Below are positions 1 to 4,625 of a DNA stretch of 5,060 nt, piece by piece; the stretch's first letter is position 1, and the number at the start of each line of letters is the position of its first letter. The DNA is taken from NCBI GenBank assembly GCA_023440105.1, contig JAEXSY010000437.1, forward strand, positions 1 to 5,060, given 5' to 3'. Below the pieces are notes generated by a model that saw only the letters and a list, made by a program, of their open reading frames with translations, did not search any database and was not told where the DNA came from. Source of the DNA: Bacillota bacterium. Lineage in GTDB: Bacteria; Bacillota; Clostridia; Clostridiales; Clostridiaceae. Both the position numbers and the translations under genes were made by a program.

Positions 1-536
1 CTCTTAGGAAGTCTAGTATAAACAGAAGAATAATTTTCCTCATCAATTTCTAGATAAGGAACATTAAAACCTGGTCTATTTATAAAGTTATCCTCAAAAA
101 TAGCATTCTTTCTAGAAGCTTCTTTAAGAGTAATTTTGTCTCCTACCTTGACAATATAGGAAGGAATATCAACCTTCTGACCATTTACTAAAATATGGCC
201 ATGGTTAACCATCTGTCTTGCCTGTCTTATAGAGGATGCAACACCCATTCTATAAACAAGATTATCTAATCTTGATTCTAGAGTGAATAATAGAACATCA
301 CCACTAATATCCTTGCTCTTTATAGCTTTCTGTACATAAGACTTAAACTGTCTTTCCATTACACCATAATAAGCACTAAGTCTTTGCTTTTCAAGAAGCT
401 GAGTTCCATAGTCAGATAGCTTCTTATCGTTTCTTGCTGTTCCTTTGCTTGCTCTGTCCATCGCCTTAGGATGTCCAATTACATTTAAACCGAGTCTTCT
501 ACATTGCTTAAATCTCGGTCCCATCATCTTTGCCAT
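1..536 (-). CDS. rpsD: 30S ribosomal protein S4, zinc-ligand-free (C-) type, 3' end outside window
   Basis: S4 is a primary 16S rRNA-binding protein that nucleates assembly of the small subunit body; in many bacteria it also represses its own translation or transcription. The visible 178 residues start MAKMMGPRFKQCRRLG. They show the conserved KLSDYGTQLLEKQRL segment (about 39-53) and the S4 RNA-binding domain from about residue 88, with SRLDNLVYRMG and ARQMVNHGHILVNGQ. Family members are about 200 aa, so roughly 20 C-terminal residues lie beyond the window. The N-terminal part has a single Cys (C12) instead of the four-Cys zinc site of C+ S4 proteins. The ATG is preceded by GGAGG with a 6-nt spacer. 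The gene faces away from its neighbour and is not adjacent to rpsM, rpsK or rpoA on its 5' side, so it looks free-standing. Whether a second S4 gene exists cannot be seen here. Confidence 0.97.
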   Translation of the reverse strand, partial: MAKMMGPRFKQCRRLGLNVIGHPKAMDRASKGTARNDKKLSDYGTQLLEKQRLSAYYGVMERQFKSYVQKAIKSKDISGDVLLFTLESRLDNLVYRMGVASSIRQARQMVNHGHILVNGQKVDIPSYIVKVGDKITLKEASRKNAIFEDNFINRPGFNVPYLEIDEENYSSVYTRLPK

Positions 537-542
537 AATAAA

Positions 543-547
543 CCTCC
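543..547 (-). promoter_or_regulatory. ribosome binding site of rpsD
   Basis: GGAGG on the minus strand, 6 nt before the rpsD ATG. It fixes the start at the MAKMM methionine. Confidence 0.9.
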
Positions 548-588
548 ATGTTATATGAATTTGCCGCGGTATTATTATGCCTTTAGTA

Positions 589-617
589 ATAATATCACAA
601 ATAATTATTATTGAAAA
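589..617 (-). promoter_or_regulatory. putative sigma-A promoter of rpsD with extended -10
   Basis: On the minus strand a -35-like TTTTCA (617-612) is separated by 17 nt from TATTAT (594-589). The -10 is preceded by TG one base upstream, which makes it an extended -10. Transcription would begin near 582 and give a leader of about 45 nt. An alternative -35 is TTGTGA at 629-624, but its matching -10 is weaker. This is a motif match only. Confidence 0.6.
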
Positions 618-626
618 TGATTTTCA
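612..626. promoter_or_regulatory. perfect 7-1-7 palindrome, Fur/Zur-family operator candidate over the rpsD -35 box
   Basis: TGAAAAT-G-ATTTTCA is a perfect 15-bp inverted repeat with a one-base centre. It has the same geometry as the Fur-family core TGATAAT-N-ATTATCA and differs from it at one symmetric base per half. It covers the proposed -35 box of rpsD, so a bound repressor would block RNA polymerase. Fur-type boxes are best known for iron, Zur-type for zinc and PerR-type for peroxide; the sequence is closest to the Fur form. Because the region is very AT-rich, a chance palindrome is possible. Confidence 0.45.
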
Positions 627-685
627 CAAGGAAAAAATTATCATTTGAATCAATATTTAAAGACTATCAGGATATAGCTCTGTTT

Positions 686-719
686 TACTATAAAATACTC
701 TTATTTACTCTTTTTTACT
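686..719. repeat. four TACT motifs with exact 10-bp spacing
   Basis: TACT begins at 686, 696, 706 and 716. The two inner repeats are the more similar (TACTCTTATT and TACTCTTTTT). On the opposite strand this reads as AGTA followed mostly by A-rich spacers. The motifs fall on one face of the helix. They lie about 50-80 bp upstream of the possible -10 of the gene at 797 and about 70-100 bp upstream of the rpsD -35. They could be phased protein contacts, intrinsic curvature or chance in low-complexity DNA. Confidence 0.45.
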
Positions 720-764
720 TTTTCATTATTATTTATTCAAAATAATCTCTGGAAAAAGAAAAGA

Positions 765-773
765 TGATATATT
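765..773 (+). promoter_or_regulatory. possible extended -10 element for the 105-aa gene
   Basis: TGATATATT (TG-N-TATATT) fits an extended -10 and lies 23 bp before the start codon. No convincing -35 is found 16-18 bp upstream (sequence near 745-750 is ATCTCT). The promoter would be weak, activator-dependent or read by another sigma factor. The TATA-rich context makes chance matches likely. Confidence 0.3.
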
Positions 774-780
774 ATATATA

Positions 781-786
781 AGGAGG
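781..786 (+). promoter_or_regulatory. ribosome binding site of the 105-aa gene
   Basis: AGGAGG ends 10 nt before the ATG at 797. A second GAGG at 788-791 has a 5-nt spacer. Together they support this start and support the frame being translated. Confidence 0.85.
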
Positions 787-796
787 CGAGGATATT

Positions 797-1114
797 ATGG
801 AGTTAGAAAGAATACTAAAAAGCGAATACTCAGAGGAGTTCGATAGATTAAGAAAAAATCGTATGTCAACAAGCTATTTTAAATATGGACCCATTAAAAC
901 AAACTATGGCGAAAGCCTCGTAAGTGCTTTAGAAAACTTAGAAATACGATTAAGAAAATATAAAGAAACAGGGAACAAGGAGTTTCTGGTTGACATCGCA
1001 AACTTCGCAATGATTGAATTTCTATATCCTTCCCTAGAAAATACTTATTTTGATTCAGAGTCCCATGGCACAGGATTAAAGGGTACTACTGTTAAAGATC
1101 TAGAAAATTTGTAA
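797..1114 (+). CDS. conserved small protein of unknown function (105 aa)
   Basis: I cannot assign a function. The 105-aa product is soluble-looking, with no signal peptide or membrane segment. It begins with a charged helical stretch (LERILKSEYSEEFDRLRKNR, residues 3-22). A YFKYGPIKTNY segment follows at about 27-37, then a second helix (SALENLEIRLRKYKETGN, 43-60) and a compact motif KEFLVDIANFAMIEFLYP (61-78). The tail is polar. The layout resembles, from memory, small uncharacterised proteins of Clostridia and phages. The E62/D66/N69 pattern in a late helix faintly recalls all-alpha NTP pyrophosphohydrolases (MazG-like), but the usual first acidic motif is not clear, so this is only a suggestion. 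A strong ribosome binding site and its own terminator mark it as a real single-gene unit, convergent with cysS. Confidence 0.85.
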   Translation: MELERILKSEYSEEFDRLRKNRMSTSYFKYGPIKTNYGESLVSALENLEIRLRKYKETGNKEFLVDIANFAMIEFLYPSLENTYFDSESHGTGLKGTTVKDLENL

Positions 1115-1144
1115 AAAGACTGCAGCTTTAAGCTGCAGTCTTTT
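1114..1144. terminator. bidirectional intrinsic terminator between the 105-aa gene and cysS
   Basis: A perfect inverted repeat: AAAAGACTGCAGCT (1114-1127), loop TTA, then its exact complement (1131-1144). The stem is 14 bp with a GC-rich core. It begins at the last base of the plus-strand stop codon and ends 2 bp before the cysS stop codon. T-runs are present on both strands (TCTTTT rightward, TCTTTTT leftward), so it can stop transcription from both converging genes. Confidence 0.95.
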
Positions 1145-1146
1145 AG

Positions 1147-2547
1147 TTATTTTTCTAGCTTCCATCTAACACCCTGAGGCGTATCCTCAAGTATTATTCC
1201 TCTTGCCTTAAGATCATCTCTTATCTCATCAGCTAAGGCCCAATTTTTGTCTTTTCTCGCCTGCTGCCTTCTTTCAATAAGCGCCTCTATTTCTTCTTCT
1301 AGGTCTGCCTTTTCATTTTCCTGCAATATTCCTAGAGGCTCTCCTAATTGTCTTATTAGCTTCACAGCAGTTTCAATAAGCTCCTTAGAAGCATCAGCAG
1401 TGATATTTGTATTTATATCCTTCACAAGATCAAATATTACAGAAATACCATCAGCGGTGTTGAAATCATCATCCATCTTTTCAATGAACTTATTCCTGTA
1501 GCTTTCTAGGGTATTTATATAATTCTCTTCTCCAGACTTAAGAGAATTATAAGGAGAATTATCATAAAGATGCTGAAGATTATTAATTGCATTATACAGT
1601 CTTTCCATGGAGGATACAGCGGAATCTAATAGTTCTGTGCTGAAATTAAGCTGTGTTCTATAGTGACCTGAAAGCATTAAGAATCTCAAGACCTCTGGAT
1701 TATATTTTTCTAAAATATCTCTAACAGTAAAGAAGTTATTTAATGACTTAGACATCTTTTGATTATTGATATTTAAAAAAGCACAGTGAATCCAATAATT
1801 TGCAAAGGACTTCCCTGTAAGGGCTTCGCTTTGTGCTATTTCATTTTCATGGTGAGGGAAAATCAAATCAGAGCCTCCTGCATGAATATCAATGGTTTCT
1901 CCTAAGAGATTTTTTGCCATGCAGGAGCATTCTATGTGCCAACCAGGTCTTCCCATTCCCCACGGGCTTTCCCAGGCTGGTTCACCTGGCTTTTGAGCCT
2001 TCCACACAGCAAAATCCATGGGATCTTTCTTTCTTTCATCAACATTTATCCTTGCCCCTGCCTGAAGATCTTCAATGTTCTGACCAGATAATTTTCCGTA
2101 TCCCTTAAAACTCTTAGTGCTAAAATATACATCTCCATTAATTTCATAAGCATAGCCTTTATCTATAAGTCCCTGCACAAAGCTAATAATCTCATCAATA
2201 AACTCTGTGGCTCTTGGGTTGACAGTGGCTCTCTTAAGCTTCAATCCATCTGCATCCTTATAATATTCCTTGATATATTTATCCCCTAAGTCCTTCACAG
2301 TTATAGCTTCATTGTTTGCTCTTTTTATCATCTTGTCATCTATATCAGTAAAGTTTTGTATAAAGCTTACTTTATAACCTCTAAACTCTAAATACCTTCT
2401 TATAGTATCAAATACAATGAAGGTCCTTGCATTTCCTATATGAAACAAATCATATACCGTAGGTCCACAAACATACATTTTAACCTCACCGGGCACAAGT
2501 GTTACAAATTCCTCTTTACGCCTTGTAAGTGTGTTAAAAACCTTCAT
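1147..2547 (-). CDS. cysS: cysteinyl-tRNA synthetase (CysRS), class I
   Basis: Charges tRNA-Cys with cysteine using ATP, in the cytoplasm. The preferred product is 466 aa, the usual length for the family. In that numbering, the catalytic Rossmann domain has the HIGH-type motif HIGN (36-39) just after MYVCGPTVYDLF, and KMSKS at 264-268. The catalytic zinc ligands characteristic of CysRS are all present: C27, C207 (in HIECSC), H232 and E236 (in FPHHENEIAQS). The C-terminal DALR/anticodon region ends with the conserved TPQGVRWKLEK. An in-frame ATG 5 codons earlier (2562) is less likely, because GGGAGGG between the two ATGs is an ideal ribosome binding site for the inner one. The gene follows proS by 14 bp with no terminator or second T-box between them. 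It should therefore be co-transcribed with proS and obey its proline T-box. It is the last gene of the unit. Confidence 0.98.
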   Translation of the reverse strand: MKVFNTLTRRKEEFVTLVPGEVKMYVCGPTVYDLFHIGNARTFIVFDTIRRYLEFRGYKVSFIQNFTDIDDKMIKRANNEAITVKDLGDKYIKEYYKDADGLKLKRATVNPRATEFIDEIISFVQGLIDKGYAYEINGDVYFSTKSFKGYGKLSGQNIEDLQAGARINVDERKKDPMDFAVWKAQKPGEPAWESPWGMGRPGWHIECSCMAKNLLGETIDIHAGGSDLIFPHHENEIAQSEALTGKSFANYWIHCAFLNINNQKMSKSLNNFFTVRDILEKYNPEVLRFLMLSGHYRTQLNFSTELLDSAVSSMERLYNAINNLQHLYDNSPYNSLKSGEENYINTLESYRNKFIEKMDDDFNTADGISVIFDLVKDINTNITADASKELIETAVKLIRQLGEPLGILQENEKADLEEEIEALIERRQQARKDKNWALADEIRDDLKARGIILEDTPQGVRWKLEK

Positions 2548-2553
2548 ATAATT

Positions 2554-2560
2554 CCCTCCC
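2554..2560 (-). promoter_or_regulatory. ribosome binding site deciding the cysS start
   Basis: GGGAGGG lies 6 nt before the ATG at 2547 (protein start MKVFNTL) and directly after the proS stop. The upstream ATG at 2562, which overlaps the proS stop as TAATG, has no comparable site before it. The inner start is therefore preferred, and its product begins like other CysRS proteins. Confidence 0.85.
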
Positions 2561-2561
2561 A

Positions 2562-4274
2562 TTAAAGCTCAATATTATTTTTTTTATATTCTTCTATTAT
2601 CCTATTATACACCTGATCTAAGGAAATGACCTCTAGCTCATCACTATTTCTCAGCTTAAATTCAACAAGACCTTCTGAAATTTTCTTTCCTATAGTTATT
2701 CTTATTGGTGTACCCATAAGGTCTGCATCCTTAAACTTAACTCCTGCTCTTTCATCCCTGTCATCTAATATCACATCAAGCTTTCTCATCCTCAGCTCAT
2801 TATATAACTCTTCTGCTGCCTTCATCTGGTCAGCATTTTTTGAAACAGCAACCACTATAGCTACCTTATAAGGAGCAATAGAAAGAGGCCAAATAATTCC
2901 ATTTTCATCATGATGCTGCTCTATAACTGAAGCTAAGGTTCTATTAATACCTATGCCATAGCATCCCATAACAAGTGGCTGGGGAACCCCTGTCTCATCT
3001 ATAAAATTAGCTCCCATAGCCTTTGAATACTTTGTTCCAAGCTTAAATATATGTCCAACCTCTGTTCCTCTAGAAATAGTAATAGAGCCACCACATTTAG
3101 GGCATTTTTCTCCCTCTTCTATATTTCTAAAGTCTCCAACGATGCCTTCAAAATCCCTTCCATAGTTCACACCGGATATGTGATAGCCAGTTTTATTTGC
3201 TCCTACGATGAAGTTATACATGTTAGCTACCTCTGTATCCACAAATAGATCTGTAACCTTGAGCCCGATTGGACCAGCGAAGCCTACCTGTGCAGAAGTA
3301 GCCTGGAACACCTCTTCAGGGGTAGCCATGTTAAGCTCTGTTACTCCACCTAAAGCATTAGAGAGCTTTGTTTCATTAACAGCTCTATCTCCTCTTACCA
3401 TAACAGCTACAATTTTGCCGTCTGCGTTATAGATTAAAGTTTTGGCGAATTTCTTTTCCGTTGTATTAAAAAATGCTACAAGCTCCTCTATAGTTCTTAC
3501 ATCAGGAGTCTCTATAGTTTCTAAAGCCTTTGGCTCTTCCTTTTCTCCTAGCTCTGGAGTACTCTGTGCCTTTTCTATATTAGCAGCGTAATCACAACAG
3601 GTGCAGAATACTACATCATCTTCTCCCACCTCTGACTTCACCATAAACTCTGCAGAGTTAGACCCACCAATGGCTCCCGAGTCTGCCTCTACACACTTAA
3701 CATCGAGGCCGCAGCGATTAAATATCTTTATATAAGCTTCCTGCATCTTCAAATAAGACTTATCTAGACCTGCTTCATCCTTATCAAAGGAATAAGCATC
3801 CTTCATAACGAATTCCCTGGAGCGCATAACGCCAAATCTAGGTCTTCTTTCATCTCTGTATTTTGTTTGTATTTGATATAAATTTAATGGCAGTTGTTTA
3901 TAAGACTTGATTTCCTGTCTTGCTATATCAGTAAACACCTCTTCATGAGTTGGTCCAAGACAAAAATCTCTATCATTCCTATCCTTAAATCTAAAGAGCT
4001 CTGAGCCATAAGCATACCATCTTCCTGAATCCTGCCAAAGCTCAGCTGGTATAACAGCAGAAGCTAAGAATTCTTGAGCATCTGCATTATTCATTTCTTC
4101 TCTAACAATTTCCTCTACATTTTTTAATGCTTTTAAGCCTAAGGGCATAAAATTATAAACTCCTGAAGCCATTTTTCTCATAAGACCTGCTCGAAGCATC
4201 AGCTGATGACTTGCTATTTCTGCTTCCGCTGGAGTTTCTCTCATAGTTAAATTCAGCATTTTTGACATCTTCAT
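2562..4274 (-). CDS. proS: prolyl-tRNA synthetase (ProRS), bacterial type with editing insertion
   Basis: Class II synthetase that attaches proline to tRNA-Pro and clears mischarged Ala-tRNA-Pro. The protein is 570 aa, typical of bacterial ProRS. Domains in order: catalytic motif 1 around 38-62 (MPLGLKALKNVEE); the GPTHEE substrate-binding segment at 107-112; motif 2 with YRDERRPRFG at 139-148. The YbaK-like editing insertion spans about 228-390, with the conserved Lys in FAKTL at 278. Motif 3 is GCYGIGINRTL at 437-447. The anticodon-binding domain runs from about 466 (IAPYKVAIV) to the end. Two CxxC pairs (224/227 and 391/394) flank the editing insertion and may bind a structural zinc. The first ATG is chosen because AGGAGG lies 9 nt upstream and homologues begin similarly (M-x-MSKM). 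Transcription comes from the T-box-controlled promoter upstream; cysS follows at once. Confidence 0.98.
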   Translation of the reverse strand: MKMSKMLNLTMRETPAEAEIASHQLMLRAGLMRKMASGVYNFMPLGLKALKNVEEIVREEMNNADAQEFLASAVIPAELWQDSGRWYAYGSELFRFKDRNDRDFCLGPTHEEVFTDIARQEIKSYKQLPLNLYQIQTKYRDERRPRFGVMRSREFVMKDAYSFDKDEAGLDKSYLKMQEAYIKIFNRCGLDVKCVEADSGAIGGSNSAEFMVKSEVGEDDVVFCTCCDYAANIEKAQSTPELGEKEEPKALETIETPDVRTIEELVAFFNTTEKKFAKTLIYNADGKIVAVMVRGDRAVNETKLSNALGGVTELNMATPEEVFQATSAQVGFAGPIGLKVTDLFVDTEVANMYNFIVGANKTGYHISGVNYGRDFEGIVGDFRNIEEGEKCPKCGGSITISRGTEVGHIFKLGTKYSKAMGANFIDETGVPQPLVMGCYGIGINRTLASVIEQHHDENGIIWPLSIAPYKVAIVVAVSKNADQMKAAEELYNELRMRKLDVILDDRDERAGVKFKDADLMGTPIRITIGKKISEGLVEFKLRNSDELEVISLDQVYNRIIEEYKKNNIEL

Positions 4275-4367
4275 TGCTATAAACCTCCTGTTTTCTCTAT
4301 CTTCTTAAATTAATATTTTTTACTCTTTATAAGGCTTGAAATGGAATAATAAAAAATGTAATCCTAT
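4275..4367 (-). other. leader segment between the T-box terminator and proS
   Basis: About 93 nt of AT-rich sequence between the terminator T-run and the proS start. Apart from the ribosome binding site nothing definite is seen. A TATAAA lies here on the minus strand but has no credible -35 at proper distance. Confidence 0.6.
4284..4289 (-). promoter_or_regulatory. ribosome binding site of proS
   Basis: AGGAGG on the minus strand, 9 nt before the ATG at 4274. The alternative ATG two codons later would have a 15-nt spacer, so the first ATG is preferred. Confidence 0.88.
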
Positions 4368-4400
4368 AAAAAAAAGCCCCCCTATTGTATTAGGGCGAGC
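4368..4400 (-). terminator. regulated intrinsic terminator of the proS T-box
   Basis: On the minus strand, GCTCGCCCTA (4400-4391) pairs with TAGGGGGGC (4384-4376) around a 6-nt loop, with one bulged G (4396). This gives nine pairs including one G-U, followed by eight T (4375-4368). The 5' arm overlaps CGCCCTAA (4397-4390), which is needed for the antiterminator, so the two structures exclude each other. Confidence 0.95.
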
Positions 4401-4565
4401 TATTGTCGCGGTACCACCTAAATTTGTACTCTAATAATGATAACGGTATTATACCGGATGCCTCAGCTCAAAAGCGGGTTCAAAACCTTTGAAAATCTCT
4501 CACCATTAATTTTCTCTCTGTATGTATGGTTTCTACTATTCTTTTTTCACAGCCTTTGTTTTATC
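4368..4565 (-). ncRNA. T-box riboswitch leader, proline specifier, controlling proS-cysS
   Basis: Senses the charging state of tRNA-Pro and lets transcription continue when uncharged tRNA accumulates. Reading the minus strand in order: Stem I contains AGTA (4537-4534) facing GAAC (4481-4478), the loop E/S-turn pair. AAACC/GGTTT (4532-4528 with 4487-4483) closes the helix above it. A distal GAAAAT/ATTTTC helix (4514-4509 with 4496-4491) carries GGTG in its loop next to the AGAGAG bulge. The specifier following GAAC is CCG (4477-4475); shifting by one gives CCC, and both are proline codons. Then come the CCGTTATC of Stem III and the T-box AGGTGGTACCGCG (4419-4407). Its TGGT bulge fits a tRNA ending ACCA (discriminator A). 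The antiterminator pairs TTAGG (4421-4417) with CCTAA (4394-4390) and GCG with CGC. Confidence 0.96.
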
Positions 4566-4571
4566 GAAATC

Positions 4572-4600
4572 ATTATATAATCCTTTAAATCCATTGTCAA
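4572..4600 (-). promoter_or_regulatory. consensus sigma-A promoter of the proS-cysS unit
   Basis: Perfect TTGACA (4600-4595), 17-nt spacer and perfect TATAAT (4577-4572) on the minus strand. Initiation is expected near 4565, just before T-box Stem I. The promoter begins 25 bp after the ispD stop codon. Such a strong promoter fits a system whose output is set afterwards by attenuation. Confidence 0.95.
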
Positions 4601-4625
4601 TCAAATTTATATTTGCAGTTCTTCT

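Larger units (their letters stand above)
541..796. other. divergent intergenic region between rpsD and the 105-aa gene
   Basis: 256 bp of very AT-rich DNA without a credible reading frame. It carries the rpsD ribosome binding site, promoter and palindrome on its left side. In the middle are four TACT motifs in 10-bp phase (686-719). On its right are the control signals of the rightward gene. An 8-9 nt GC-rich island (CCGCGG, 564-569) stands out in the rpsD leader. No intrinsic terminator or known riboswitch was recognised. Confidence 0.8.

Noticed and set aside
599..609. Second palindrome (AATAATTATT) in the rpsD promoter spacer
   Set aside because: Only 10 bp of pure A/T, easily produced by chance in this composition.
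664..677. Small hairpin CTAT/ATAG
   Set aside because: Four weak base pairs, no T-run and no link to a known element.
1247..1501. Plus-strand open frame of 84 codons
   Set aside because: It lies wholly antisense within cysS, has no ribosome binding site and a low-complexity Ser-rich product; shadow of the real gene.
1833..2108. Plus-strand open frame of 91 codons
   Set aside because: Antisense to the conserved zinc-binding region of cysS; no supporting signals.
2626..3432. Three plus-strand open frames (81, 65 and 74 codons)
   Set aside because: All are antisense to proS, which is fully conserved here; no start signals or recognisable products.
4275..4367. Internal promoter between the T-box terminator and proS (TATAAA)
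   Set aside because: No -35 resembling TTGACA at 16-18 nt; such a promoter would also bypass the riboswitch.
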